64,000 nucleotides of DNA from assembly GCA_902826605.1 (NCBI GenBank), contig CADEFM010000004.1:1-64000 (forward strand), given 5' to 3'. Position 1 is the stretch's first letter. The number at the start of each line of letters is the position of its first letter. The DNA is from an uncultured Acidobacteriota bacterium. Lineage in GTDB: Bacteria > Acidobacteriota > Terriglobia > Bryobacterales > Bryobacteraceae. Shown here piece by piece: positions 18,707 to 28,033 of this stretch. The notes below the pieces were generated by a model. It was not told the origin of the DNA and ran no database searches. It saw nothing but the letters and a program-made list of their open reading frames with translations. A program made the position numbers and the translations under genes.

Positions 18707-19807
18707 CTAGCGCGGTCGTGCGAATTTCGAGGTATCGATCGCTACGTTCGGCTGCACTTGCATCAGCTGAGTGATTGACCGCCCGTCCAGCCACGTAGTG
18801 GTCCACTTAAAAGGCATTTTCACCCCAGCTACCTCGCGATAGTCCGAGTAGTCGATTTGGGTCGGGGTTAGGCCGACGGGCGAATCCGCATAGCGCACCA
18901 TACGTACCAGCAGATTGGTTTTGTCGTCGAAGTATAGATTCACCGGATAACGGCCGTCGCTCGAACCCTGGACCAGCTGCACATCTCGGTCTTCGATGAG
19001 GGCCGGAAACCCAACGCGCCACCACATGAGCGCCTGCTTGATCTGACCGGGGAACGAGAGCACTGCGTCAAGCCGTGCGGCATCCAATTCCCCTCCCGTC
19101 AGTTCCATCATTGGTACTGGCTTATCGGTGAGTGGCGCGGCGATCCAGGCCGTGCGGCCATCGAAGGTGGTAGTGCTGGTTTCGGCCCCCACACGGACGA
19201 TTGCGGTGCGCTGATTTGGGGCTTTCGCGAACAATTCCAATGGATTCTTCGCATCGGCGTACCCCTGAAACGTACCCTGTGCGGTGAAGCTGGTGAGACC
19301 CGCCAGCCGCTGGGCTCCGCCGATTGCGGCGATATATTTGTCGAGCACTTGATCGGCGGTTGCACCGTTGGGGACCTGCGCCGTCAGCGTGTCCGGTTCT
19401 TCCGTGGAAGGCGGGCCGTACAACTCCGTCAAATTCGGCGTCACGCGCGGGCGTTCCCCGCCTCGATGGCAAGAATAGCATGTCAGCATACGTTTGCCGC
19501 CAAAGTAAGTCTTGTTGATACCAGCCACCATGCCGATCATGCGGCGCGCGGTCTGCTTGTTGCCGTTATCGTCAGCGTAGCGGTCCCAGTTGCCGCCGCT
19601 TTCCTGCACGTGGCAGAACGTGCAGTTCGCTCCCAGGGACGCCGAGAAGAATCCCATGGTCGCCATGAATTCGTTCACGGGAATGCCTTTCAGCACGCGA
19701 ACGTTCTTGAACACCTGGTCCACCATTTGCGTTCGCTGTTCCGGCCGGGGTTGCCCTGACGCGATCGCCGAACTCAACAGCAGGCAAATGAAAATCAGCC
19801 TTCGCAT
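18707..19807 (-). CDS. diheme cytochrome of the reaction-centre cytochrome c subunit family
   Basis: A 366-aa exported protein. The start at 19807 gives a proper signal peptide (MRRLIFICLLLSSAIASGQ) and a ribosome site AAGGAT; the longer frame is rejected. Two heme-binding CxxCH motifs are present, C62TFCH66 and C110YSCH114, with nearby Met residues (FMATMGFF, ARRMIGM) as possible axial ligands. This is the reduced, two-heme form of the photosynthetic reaction-centre cytochrome c subunit fold, used by non-photosynthetic Acidobacteriota. Residues from about 150 on resemble an outer-membrane lipoprotein-sorting-like beta domain. A periplasmic electron-transfer role is inferred; the partner is unknown. 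Confidence 0.85.
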   Translation of the reverse strand: MRRLIFICLLLSSAIASGQPRPEQRTQMVDQVFKNVRVLKGIPVNEFMATMGFFSASLGANCTFCHVQESGGNWDRYADDNGNKQTARRMIGMVAGINKTYFGGKRMLTCYSCHRGGERPRVTPNLTELYGPPSTEEPDTLTAQVPNGATADQVLDKYIAAIGGAQRLAGLTSFTAQGTFQGYADAKNPLELFAKAPNQRTAIVRVGAETSTTTFDGRTAWIAAPLTDKPVPMMELTGGELDAARLDAVLSFPGQIKQALMWWRVGFPALIEDRDVQLVQGSSDGRYPVNLYFDDKTNLLVRMVRYADSPVGLTPTQIDYSDYREVAGVKMPFKWTTTWLDGRSITQLMQVQPNVAIDTSKFARPR

Positions 19808-19835
19808 GCTTATCCTTGCTGCACCGAACCAACCA

Positions 19836-19841
19836 ATTATA
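19836..19841 (-). promoter_or_regulatory. -10 hexamer of the diheme cytochrome gene
   Basis: A perfect TATAAT on the minus strand, 28 nt before the ATG at 19807, giving a leader of about 20 nt that contains AAGGAT. No convincing -35 box is seen. Confidence 0.45.
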
Positions 19842-19906
19842 ACCATTGATGGCCTGCGCACTGCGCAAATAGACATCGAGAGAACACAAGAATGCCGGTC
19901 CTTTGG

Positions 19907-19912
19907 TAAACT
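19907..19912 (+). promoter_or_regulatory. extended -10 element of fhs
   Basis: TGGTAAACT has the TGn extension of an extended -10 box; the hexamer ends 6 nt before the GTG start, and no Shine-Dalgarno sequence is present. Suggests a leaderless mRNA. Confidence 0.4.
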
Positions 19913-19918
19913 GACCCC

Positions 19919-21562
19919 GTGCCTGAAACTTTGCTCTCCCCCATATCCCCCGCACCGAAGCTGCTGCCTATCGATGAGATCGTGCGCAAGCTAAGCATTC
20001 CCGAAAAGCACGTGAAGCGAGGCAGTTCCTATGGCGTGAAACTCAAGTTGAGCCTGCTGACGGATCCGGATCTTCCGCGCCGCGGCAAGCTTATTCTGGT
20101 CACCGCCACGTCCCCCACGAAGGCCGGGGAAGGAAAAACGGTCACATCCATCGGACTTGGCCAGGCGCTGGAGCGTATCGGCAAGAAAGCCGTCGTCACT
20201 TCGCGTGAGCCCTCGCTCGGCCCGGTGTTCGGAATGAAGGGCGGCGGCGCGGGTGGCGGCCGCGCGCGCGTGGAGCCGGCTGAAAATATCAATCTGCATT
20301 TTTTGGGCGATTTTCACGCCATCACGGCCGCGCACAATCTGCTGGCCGCCGTGCTGGACGCGCATATCTTCCACGGTAATGAGCTGGATCTTGATCTCGA
20401 AAAGATCACATGGCCCCGCGCGATGGATATGAACGACCGCGCGCTGCGCCGCATCACCATTGGCGGCACCAAATCCACCGGACCCGCGCGCCAGACCGGC
20501 TTTATCATCACTGCCGCGTCGGAAATCATGGCCATCATGGGCCTGGCCAAAGATCGCGCGGACCTGCGCCGGAGATTGGACGCGATCATCGTCGGCTTGA
20601 ACCGCTCAGGACAGCCTGTTCGCGCCGGAGATTTCAACGTCACCGGCAGTATGATGGCGCTGCTGAATGAAGCCATCCTCCCTAACTTGGTGCAGACCAC
20701 GGAGGGCACTCCCGCCACCGTGCACATCGGTCCATTCGGAAACATCGCGCATGGTACTAGCAGCATAATTTCCCAGGCGATGGGGTTGCAGCTTGCGGAT
20801 TATGTGGTGAATGAGTGCGGATTTGGCTCCGACCTGGGTGCGGAGAAGTATTTCGATCTGGTGATGCGCACCTCCGGCCTCACGCCCGCAGCCGCAGTGC
20901 TCGTCACCTCCGTTCGAAGCCTGAAATTGCAAGGTCAGGGGGATCTGGTCGCGGGGCTGCCGCATCTTGAAAAGCACACGCGCAACTTGCAAGGCTTCGG
21001 CGTCCCGGTAGTGGTAGGCATCAATCACTTCCCCGATGATGACGAGGCAGATCTGCGCATTGTAGAAGACTACTGCACGGGACTTGGCGTTCGCATGGCT
21101 CTCGTGGAGGCCTACTCGCGCGGAGGGGCGGGTGCGGAAGACTTGGCCCGCAAAGTAGTGGACGCAGCCGCAACCAGCGAGCCGCGCAACGTGAAACCCA
21201 TCTACCCGCTGGAGGCGTCGATCGAAGAGAAGGTGGCGACCATCGCCCGGAAAATCTACGGCGCCGATGGGGTGGTCTACTCCGAGGCGGCTCAGGAGAA
21301 AGCGCGCCGCTTTACGGAACTCGGATATGGAAACCTGCCCATTTGCATGGCGAAGACGCAATATTCGCTCTCCGACAATCCGGAGCTGATGGGCGTTCCG
21401 ACAGGCTGGACCATGAAGGTAAGCGACGTCCTATTGTCGGCGGGCGCGGGATTCATCGTGGTGGTATCCGGCACTATCATGCTGATGCCCGGCCTTGGCA
21501 AGATTCAGCGTGGCTTTGATATCGATGTGGACGATGACGGCAACATTGTTGGTTTGTCTTGA
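19919..21562 (+). CDS. fhs: formate-tetrahydrofolate ligase
   Basis: A 547-aa enzyme that makes 10-formyl-tetrahydrofolate from formate, THF and ATP in cytoplasmic one-carbon metabolism. Length matches the family (about 550-560). Landmarks are the nucleotide loop TATSPTKAGEGKTVTSIGLG near residue 65, SREPSLGPVFGMKGGGAGGG, FTGDFHAI-type FLGDFHAITAAHN, and NVTGSMMALLNEAILPNLVQ. It starts with GTG. Its last 58 bp overlap the end of the convergent glycosyltransferase gene, so the two 3' ends are complementary in the mRNAs. Confidence 0.95.
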   Translation: MPETLLSPISPAPKLLPIDEIVRKLSIPEKHVKRGSSYGVKLKLSLLTDPDLPRRGKLILVTATSPTKAGEGKTVTSIGLGQALERIGKKAVVTSREPSLGPVFGMKGGGAGGGRARVEPAENINLHFLGDFHAITAAHNLLAAVLDAHIFHGNELDLDLEKITWPRAMDMNDRALRRITIGGTKSTGPARQTGFIITAASEIMAIMGLAKDRADLRRRLDAIIVGLNRSGQPVRAGDFNVTGSMMALLNEAILPNLVQTTEGTPATVHIGPFGNIAHGTSSIISQAMGLQLADYVVNECGFGSDLGAEKYFDLVMRTSGLTPAAAVLVTSVRSLKLQGQGDLVAGLPHLEKHTRNLQGFGVPVVVGINHFPDDDEADLRIVEDYCTGLGVRMALVEAYSRGGAGAEDLARKVVDAAATSEPRNVKPIYPLEASIEEKVATIARKIYGADGVVYSEAAQEKARRFTELGYGNLPICMAKTQYSLSDNPELMGVPTGWTMKVSDVLLSAGAGFIVVVSGTIMLMPGLGKIQRGFDIDVDDDGNIVGLS

Positions 21563-22668
21563 TCTGCCTGTGTGGGCTGCATCCATAACCGATGCGGCTC
21601 AACAAACAAAACCGAGACCGCGCATAACGCCGCGGCAGCCAGTACCACCAAGAGAGAAGGCGGAGAGGTGATCCGTTTCCACTTCGATTCGCGCGGAACC
21701 CACCAGTTGATCAGTGCCAAACCGTAAAACAATATTTCCGCCACGACCACTGGCCGTACCCACGGTTCAGGCAGGAAAAACGCGGACACGCTCGCGCCAA
21801 TTACAAAATACGGCAGGAGTAACCGCCCGAACTTGTAAGACACGAAATGCAGCCACATGCGTGTGCCTGGCCATAGTAACGCTGGAAACTCCATGATTAA
21901 CTGGAACACTCCCGCCTGGGTGCGCACTTTTCGCCAGAACTCCGTGTGGAAACCGGTGGGCAGATCGAAGGCGAGGGCTTGCTCGTCCATCACAATACGG
22001 TACCCAGCAAAGAACGCCTGCATGGGCAGATGCACGTCATCGAGCAAGGTGCCGGGAGGCATGGGCCGCACGAGCGAGCGCCGCATGGCATAAATACATC
22101 CGGTGGCGCCCAGCACTGAGTCCACACGGCTCAGCCGTCTGCGCAGCCACTTTTCGTATTTCCAATAGCGCCCCACATCGTGCTCCTCGCGCGTTTCGCC
22201 GGCGCGGATCATCAGCTCGCCGGTAGCCGCACCCACGCTGGGATCCCCGAAACAATCCACCAGCTTGCGCAGGGCTTCGACGTCCAACTGCTGGCGAACG
22301 TCGGTGAAGAAGAGAATCTCGCCCGTCGCCACTTCCATTCCTCGGTTCAACGCCATCGCTTTCCCGCTTTTCGGAATGTGAATGAGCCGCACCGGAAATC
22401 CGGCGGTTATCATTCCAGTGGCGTCGGTTGACCCGTCGGAAATCACTAGAATTTCCACCAAATGCCGGGGGTAATTCAGAGCGAACAGGTTTTTGAGCTT
22501 GGCCTCGATCCATTGCTCGCCGTTATGCACGGGCAGAAGTATGGAGACAGTGCGGTCGACACGCGCTCGAGCGATGCTCTTGGGCCACAATCTGGCCAGC
22601 AGCGCCAGCAGAAACGGGTAACCGGCCATCACATAGAGCACGGCTCCCGCGCACAGCAAGAAGATCAA
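21505..22668 (-). CDS. membrane glycosyltransferase, family 2
   Basis: A 387-aa GT-A type transferase at the inner membrane. One N-terminal membrane segment precedes the catalytic domain: VSILLPVHNGEQWIEAKL, the DxS-type loop VISDGSTDATG, ILFFTDVRQQLD (DxR in place of DxD), and DDVHLPMQAFFAGYRI with the acceptor-site Asp. Two or three membrane helices follow. The start codon is a TTG with GAGGA 6 nt upstream; no ATG fits better. It lies 46 bp after the methyltransferase gene and overlaps the convergent fhs gene by 58 bp. Expected role: extending a lipid-linked glycan. Confidence 0.85.
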   Translation of the reverse strand: MIFLLCAGAVLYVMAGYPFLLALLARLWPKSIARARVDRTVSILLPVHNGEQWIEAKLKNLFALNYPRHLVEILVISDGSTDATGMITAGFPVRLIHIPKSGKAMALNRGMEVATGEILFFTDVRQQLDVEALRKLVDCFGDPSVGAATGELMIRAGETREEHDVGRYWKYEKWLRRRLSRVDSVLGATGCIYAMRRSLVRPMPPGTLLDDVHLPMQAFFAGYRIVMDEQALAFDLPTGFHTEFWRKVRTQAGVFQLIMEFPALLWPGTRMWLHFVSYKFGRLLLPYFVIGASVSAFFLPEPWVRPVVVAEILFYGLALINWWVPRESKWKRITSPPSLLVVLAAAALCAVSVLFVEPHRLWMQPTQADQDKPTMLPSSSTSISKPR

Positions 22669-22714
22669 GCGTTCCTCATCGTCAATGTAGCCTACGCATC
22701 CGATCTTACCGGAT

Positions 22715-23911
22715 TTAGAAGCTAGGCGCTTCCGGCGCCTTACGACGGCCTCTCACCGATACCTCGAAGCCCGTTGAATCCACGTCTTCAAAGCCCTCTT
22801 CATGGAACCATCCCTTCACTTCACGTACTGTATGTTTCCATTGATATTGCGGCGAATACCAATCGAATGTGTCCAATAATCGTATGTCACTATTTTCATG
22901 AATGGATAGATGCACTAGCAGCAATGGCGATAGCAACGCTTTTATCGGTGCGGGCGCCGCCCAAATTCTTGCCTGCATCCAACCTGCTGGGATGGCTAGA
23001 TAACACAGATAGTGCAAAACGCTGTGCGGCAGCCGCGTTGTGATCGCTCGCAACGCATCGGTGACTACTCCCTTCGCCGTCGCATGCAGCGCGGCAATGC
23101 CCCTGAGATTTGGCGGACGCCAGACGTGATACACCCAGATGCTGATGCGGCCGCCGGGCTTCACCAACCGCGCCATGCTGTGAAAAGCGCGCCTGGTAGA
23201 GGGTGTGTGATGCAGAACGCCGATGCTATACGCATGGTCGAACGCACCGGGGCGCAGGGGCAGATGCATGATATTGCCTTGCACCACGTGTATCAGCGGA
23301 TTGGCCTGGTTCTCTTCACGGGCGCGGTTCACCGCCAGACTCAGATCCAGGCCCACCACTTCCGCACCCGGTTCATCTGTAAACACTTTTAGATAACGGC
23401 CCATGCCGCAGCCCGCTTCGAAAAACAAATGACCGCCCAACGTGCCCGGCCGCGCGGCGGTGCGCCGGTAGAAATGATCGCGATTTTCCTGGTGATCCGT
23501 CACGCGATAGCGCAGCCACTGGAAACCAAAACTCTTCTTGGTGGATCTGTGGAGACTCTGGAATTCGGCGGCGGCGGCGGCGGGAGGTCTTCGGAATCGT
23601 GCCCTATGTTGCGCGAAAAACTCCGGAAAGTCATCGAGCGCGTCTGGATTGAAACGGGGGATGCCGCCGATCACGGGATATTCACCGGCACACTTCACAC
23701 AGTGCAGGATACCCTCCCGTATCTCCTTAGAGTAACATGTGGCGCAAGGCCGCATTGTGCTTTCCCGTGGGGATACGGCTTCATCCTGTAAGGAACAGAA
23801 CGCCGTGCAGCGCTTGCCGGAGACCGGCGCCGGCGCACACGTCTCTTCCGTTAGAACGGTCAATTCGAGGGGATGAGCGCCACATTGCGGACACGCCAAC
23901 AGATCGCGCAT
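22715..23911 (-). CDS. SAM-dependent methyltransferase with N-terminal zinc ribbon
   Basis: A 398-aa protein started at ATG 23911 (MRDLLACPQCGAHPLELTV). An N-terminal Trm112-like zinc ribbon has CPQCG at the start, a Cys-rich insert, and CVKCAGEYPVIGGIPRF. The class I methyltransferase core follows: FFEAGCGMGRYLKVF near residue 185, VVGLDLS, VQGNIMHLPLRPGAFDHAYS and GVLHHTPSTRRAFHSM, then VKPGGRISIWVY. Such fusions are frequent in surface-polysaccharide loci. It is followed closely by the GT2 gene and divergent from the flippase gene (117 bp apart). Substrate unknown, probably a sugar or lipid carrier. Confidence 0.8.
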   Translation of the reverse strand: MRDLLACPQCGAHPLELTVLTEETCAPAPVSGKRCTAFCSLQDEAVSPRESTMRPCATCYSKEIREGILHCVKCAGEYPVIGGIPRFNPDALDDFPEFFAQHRARFRRPPAAAAAEFQSLHRSTKKSFGFQWLRYRVTDHQENRDHFYRRTAARPGTLGGHLFFEAGCGMGRYLKVFTDEPGAEVVGLDLSLAVNRAREENQANPLIHVVQGNIMHLPLRPGAFDHAYSIGVLHHTPSTRRAFHSMARLVKPGGRISIWVYHVWRPPNLRGIAALHATAKGVVTDALRAITTRLPHSVLHYLCYLAIPAGWMQARIWAAPAPIKALLSPLLLVHLSIHENSDIRLLDTFDWYSPQYQWKHTVREVKGWFHEEGFEDVDSTGFEVSVRGRRKAPEAPSF

Positions 23912-24028
23912 GCGATGCTTCACCGCCTGATTCCTTTCTTGCGCCAGCCTCTGGCGCAGGCACGGCACGAAACCTTGATCGTAACATCCAGCCTGACGTT
24001 GAGCCGATAATGGAGGGAACGCTCGTTC

Positions 24029-25606
24029 ATGACTCCGCCACTGCCCACCGCGCCAACGTCGCGGCCATCGACTCGTCTGCGCAGCTTCGCGGGTAACGCC
24101 GTGTGGAGCGTTCTTGGAGTCATCGTCAGCCTGGCGGCGGGTCTGCTGCTCTCGCCTTTCATTATTAGAAAGCTGGGTGCGGAAGGCTACGGGGTCTGGT
24201 CTCTGGCATTTTCACTCACGGGATACTACAGTTTTCTCGATTTCGGCGTGCGTTCCGCCATCATCAACTACACGGCCCGTGAATCGGCCCATGGGAACCA
24301 CGAGAAGATTAATGAGTTTCTCAGCACTGCCGTTGCCTTTACGGCCGCAGTCACTGTGTTGCTGCTGTGCATCATCGCTTTCCTGACGCCACGCACACCG
24401 CGATGGTTCGGCATTGCCAGCGACTTCCGGGGCGGCTTTCAGTTGCTTTTTGTCATCGTGAGCGTAACCGTGGCGCTCTCATTTTGTTTCAACATCGTCA
24501 GCGGTTGCCTGGAAGGTTTCCAGAAATATGGAGCGCTGCGGCGCCTTCAAACCGTGGTCTTCGCTTTCCGAACGCTAGGCTATTTTCTTGTGCTTTCGTG
24601 GGGTGGCGGGCTGATCTGGATGGCGCTTTGCACTGCCACGGGAGCCGCCGCGCTATGGGTTGGATATTCGCTTCTGCTGCGATCCGTATTCCCGCAGCTC
24701 CATTTGCGTTGGTCGCTGGTTCGGATAAGTGTACTCCGGGAGATGGCCCGTTATGGATTTCACACCAACGTGAACGCGGGCGGCACCCTTCTGTTGGAGC
24801 AAACGCCTCCGGTGCTGATCGCGCGGAGTTTCCCGGAATCGGCGGTGGGATACTTCGCGCTGCCCCAGCGCATCGTGCAGACTCCGCTACAAATGGTACG
24901 AACCGTCGCGGAGATGCTAAATCCCTTGACGGCCGAATACCTTGCCTTAAAGGAGCGTGCCAAGCTGGTGCGCGTGGGAATCCTGGGCAATCGTTACAGC
25001 TTTGTTTTGTATGCACCGTTCGCCTTGTTCATCCTCACCTGGGGATCGGATCTGGTGCGATTGTGGGTGGGCTCGGACTTCGGCGCGCAGGTAGCGCCCA
25101 TGCTGCCGTACTTCGTCTTCGGCTCCTGGGTGGCGTTGGCGGGACAGAGCGCTACGATAGGAATTTTGTTCGGGCTGGGCGAACATCGCTGGTGCGCCTG
25201 GGGAATGGTGGCGGAAGCATTGGTTGTGTCGACGGCCACAGCGTTGCTGTTGGACCGCGGATTGGCAGTGCTTTCCATGTGGTGCGCCGCTGGAATGCTG
25301 GCCAATCGCGGACTGCTCTCGGCATGGGCCCTATGCCATAGCTTCCGGATTTCGTTCGGGTCTTATTTGTGGTCCGTGTACGGCCGCGCTTCCTTATTGG
25401 CTATTCCAACGTACGTGCTGCTCGCGTATCTGCAACGAACGTTCCCGCTGAAGAACTGGAGATTGATTCTGTTCGCCGCTGTGGTGGCCACTTGCGTTTA
25501 CATGTTGCCGGCTTATTTCCTATGTTTTGAAAAAGCGCACCGTGCGGCTGTGGCCTATTGGCTGCGCAGGCTCATTCAGATGCCCAGACAGTTTCCCGCG
25601 CGATAA
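24029..25606 (+). CDS. Wzx-type polysaccharide/lipid flippase
   Basis: A 525-aa inner-membrane protein with about 12-14 predicted helices, of the MATE/MVF-like polysaccharide-export family. The N-terminus reads SFAGNAVWSVLGVIVSLAAG…FIIRKLGAEGYGVWSLAFSL, typical of these transporters, and the conserved loop GVRSAIINYTARE is present. A GGAGGG ribosome site precedes the ATG. It would move undecaprenyl-linked glycan across the membrane for the surrounding glycosyltransferase locus. Its 3' end overlaps the convergent methyltransferase gene by 31 bp. Confidence 0.85.
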   Translation: MTPPLPTAPTSRPSTRLRSFAGNAVWSVLGVIVSLAAGLLLSPFIIRKLGAEGYGVWSLAFSLTGYYSFLDFGVRSAIINYTARESAHGNHEKINEFLSTAVAFTAAVTVLLLCIIAFLTPRTPRWFGIASDFRGGFQLLFVIVSVTVALSFCFNIVSGCLEGFQKYGALRRLQTVVFAFRTLGYFLVLSWGGGLIWMALCTATGAAALWVGYSLLLRSVFPQLHLRWSLVRISVLREMARYGFHTNVNAGGTLLLEQTPPVLIARSFPESAVGYFALPQRIVQTPLQMVRTVAEMLNPLTAEYLALKERAKLVRVGILGNRYSFVLYAPFALFILTWGSDLVRLWVGSDFGAQVAPMLPYFVFGSWVALAGQSATIGILFGLGEHRWCAWGMVAEALVVSTATALLLDRGLAVLSMWCAAGMLANRGLLSAWALCHSFRISFGSYLWSVYGRASLLAIPTYVLLAYLQRTFPLKNWRLILFAAVVATCVYMLPAYFLCFEKAHRAAVAYWLRRLIQMPRQFPAR

Positions 25607-26241
25607 AAAACGGACGTCTCGGTCTTCTCATTCACGCCGGGTGGAATTCCCACGAACTCCAGACGCTTGAATCCGTGCTCGGCCAGGAACCGGTATCCGG
25701 GTTCGTAGTAGACACGATCCGAGTTGTCCCACACGATAACGCCGTCCGGTGCTAACGCCTCCACTGCGTGACGGACGCACCGCACGCGCAGACGGCCGTC
25801 GATCACGATAATCGAAACTTTGTGCCCTGGCTCTAGCGCCAACCGTGCGTAGGCTTCCTTGGCGTTGCTGTCTCCCGCAGCAGTGCCTGAAATGGGAGCG
25901 TAATGAATCTTCACATTGGATGGGGCTTGCGATGAAATGCGCTCATACCATTCGCGGCTGTGCTCAGCCGAGTCCACTTGCTTCACTCTCGCGGACCACC
26001 ACAAGGTGCTGGCGCCGCACCCGTATTCAAATACCGTCATCTCCGGACGAACGCGCCGGGAGAGGAATTCCATGGCGGGGTACGTAATATACGGGAGGGG
26101 GTGGCCACGCAGGTCCACGGGACGCTGCTCCTCAAAACTTCGGAACCATCCGTCCTCAAGGAGAGGCCCCTTCACCTTCAGACTGTACAATCCATAGAGG
26201 CCGAAGGCTTTCAGTATTTTCTGCGCAGCGCGTCGCAACAT
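25576..26241 (-). CDS. class I methyltransferase-like protein
   Basis: A 221-aa protein. The start at ATG 26241 is chosen because AGGA lies 6 nt upstream and because it leaves a 7-bp gap after the heparinase-like gene; an upstream in-frame ATG would overlap that gene. A Rossmann methyltransferase core is visible: MTVFEYGCGASTLWWSARV, SAEHSREWYE, SIIVIDGRLRVRCVRHAVEAL and GVIVWDNSDRVYYEPG. This pattern is found in FkbM-like and glycan-cluster methyltransferases. It is the last gene of the rSAM-GT4-heparinase operon. Target unknown. Confidence 0.7.
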   Translation of the reverse strand: MLRRAAQKILKAFGLYGLYSLKVKGPLLEDGWFRSFEEQRPVDLRGHPLPYITYPAMEFLSRRVRPEMTVFEYGCGASTLWWSARVKQVDSAEHSREWYERISSQAPSNVKIHYAPISGTAAGDSNAKEAYARLALEPGHKVSIIVIDGRLRVRCVRHAVEALAPDGVIVWDNSDRVYYEPGYRFLAEHGFKRLEFVGIPPGVNEKTETSVFYRAGNCLGI

Positions 26242-26248
26242 GTGATTC

Positions 26249-28033
26249 CTAGAATACTTCCGGCGGACCATTTTCTGTAGCGTGAACCGCTCCGCCTTCG
26301 TGTTCGATCAAGATTGAATCTCCATAGCAGCTTACGGTTTGAATCGTCGCGTGCCCTGAAAAATCGAACATCGCTACCAGCACCGCCGGAAGCGCACCCG
26401 AGCGCCGCGCTACGCGTCGCTCCGCTGGAATAGAAGAGCCATAGGCGAGGGAACGTTCCGCTGGTTCCACGAAAGCGGCGGGGTCCGAGCTGAATCCTTC
26501 CGCACGGAACGCCTCCCCACACAGCCAACGCTGCTCCACTGTCCATTCTCCTGGCGGCCCATTGACGCGGTCCACTACTACCAGGATTCCTGGTTCCCGC
26601 AAGATCACGCGGCGCCGATGGGTGAATCCCCGATACCGGCAGACTGCGTCAATGACTTCGCAATCCGCGTTCAAGCGGTGATGCAGAAGTTCCACCACCG
26701 GAAGCTCCGCCCAACGGAAAGGACCTTGTGGAGACGCTTGTTCCGTCCCTTGAATGGCAATCGTGTTGTGCGCCGCTGTAGCGCGGAAGCGCTCCCGCAC
26801 GACGGGATCCGAATATGTGCAGGTGCCGGGATCTATCAACGCTTCCGCGCCCTTGTGGAAGGCCACCACTGAAAGAGCCCCGGCGTGGGAGTGTCCGGCG
26901 GTTCCCGCGCCGAAGGGGTTTGTCTGCACAATTACATGCAGCGATTCTGAGCGCAGCACGGCGATGCCGGCGTTGGGGAACCAGCGCGATGGCGGCACCT
27001 TGCTCTCGCGAACCCGTTGCGGGTTCCAGAAGCGACGCCGATCGCCATACGGATGAAACACGCGGCCGCCGTCCTCATCTCCCAACATAGGCAGAATTCC
27101 CTCGTCGCTTACTAGAGCGCCGAGGAAGTCGGCCATCTTACCGAGCCGTTCACGATACCAGACGGGCGCGTCTTGGGCGATGAGCGAATGAAACAAGAAC
27201 AAGTCGTGCGCGTAGAGATGGTAATAAGAAGATTGCTCGAAATGGCTGCCATCATCACGCACCTGCTGTTGTATTTGCTCCAGCGTGAGCCGCGAGCCGA
27301 GTTCCCGCCAACGGTGAGCACGCGGCAGTGAAGGCAGCAGCGTCCCTAACCCGTGCAGCACCACGGCTTCCCCCAACAAATGAGTATTCGGCGAGAAGTA
27401 AACCGAAAGGTTGGTTTCGATATGCAATCCGTGCTGGTAGAGCGACGTGATCCACCGTTTGCGAAACGATGCGTCGAGGTGAGCGCCCACCAAGTGCAGT
27501 ACCCAGATCCAGGAGAGTGCGCGGAATGCGACCTCCAACGCGCTGCACCAGTTGATTCCGCGTTGAAACGGATTCGCTTCCAGCCAGCTTTCCAGTTGAC
27601 TCGGAATTTCATCCAAAAACTCAGGCCGCCCGGTGAGCAGAAACGCTTGAGCCAATGCAACCAAATGCTGATGCCGGTTCAATTCCCACACAATCTTATG
27701 ATCTCCGGCACGCTGGAAGTCCAGATACGGGATTTGCCGGAAATATTCCGTGCCCGTTTCCTTGCCGTGAATGAAATCCTTGCGCCAGGCAATGCGCGGC
27801 CCCAAGTCAGTCAAGGGCAGGCCGAGCAACCGGAAACGATGTGCAACGATTTCTTCCGCCAGTGGTTCGAGTGACGTCAAGTCGTGGACGAAGAGCGAGA
27901 GGTCGGGCAGTCCCACCAGCGGCCCACTGATGGATTCCGTGACGTGCGGCTCCAGCACAGGTGGCACCGCCAGAAACCAGGCGTTGACCAATTCCTGGCG
28001 CAATCGAAACGCGATTTCCCTGGCTGAGCGCAC
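26249..28033 (-). CDS. heparinase II/III-like polysaccharide lyase
   Basis: A 594-aa protein of the heparinase II/III/alginate-lyase type: an N-terminal alpha toroid (…WRKDFIHGKETG…, IVWELNRHQHLVALAQAFLL) and a C-terminal beta-sandwich with TAGHSHAGALSVVAFHKGAE, DPGTCTYSDPVVRERFRATAAHNT and RRVILREPGILVVVDRV. It has no signal peptide, which fits the cytoplasmic members found in bacterial exopolysaccharide loci rather than secreted degraders. The GTG start directly follows the TGA of the GT4 gene (TGAGTG), so translation is coupled. A role in trimming or epimerising the locus glycan is inferred. Confidence 0.85.
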   Translation of the reverse strand: MRSAREIAFRLRQELVNAWFLAVPPVLEPHVTESISGPLVGLPDLSLFVHDLTSLEPLAEEIVAHRFRLLGLPLTDLGPRIAWRKDFIHGKETGTEYFRQIPYLDFQRAGDHKIVWELNRHQHLVALAQAFLLTGRPEFLDEIPSQLESWLEANPFQRGINWCSALEVAFRALSWIWVLHLVGAHLDASFRKRWITSLYQHGLHIETNLSVYFSPNTHLLGEAVVLHGLGTLLPSLPRAHRWRELGSRLTLEQIQQQVRDDGSHFEQSSYYHLYAHDLFLFHSLIAQDAPVWYRERLGKMADFLGALVSDEGILPMLGDEDGGRVFHPYGDRRRFWNPQRVRESKVPPSRWFPNAGIAVLRSESLHVIVQTNPFGAGTAGHSHAGALSVVAFHKGAEALIDPGTCTYSDPVVRERFRATAAHNTIAIQGTEQASPQGPFRWAELPVVELLHHRLNADCEVIDAVCRYRGFTHRRRVILREPGILVVVDRVNGPPGEWTVEQRWLCGEAFRAEGFSSDPAAFVEPAERSLAYGSSIPAERRVARRSGALPAVLVAMFDFSGHATIQTVSCYGDSILIEHEGGAVHATENGPPEVF

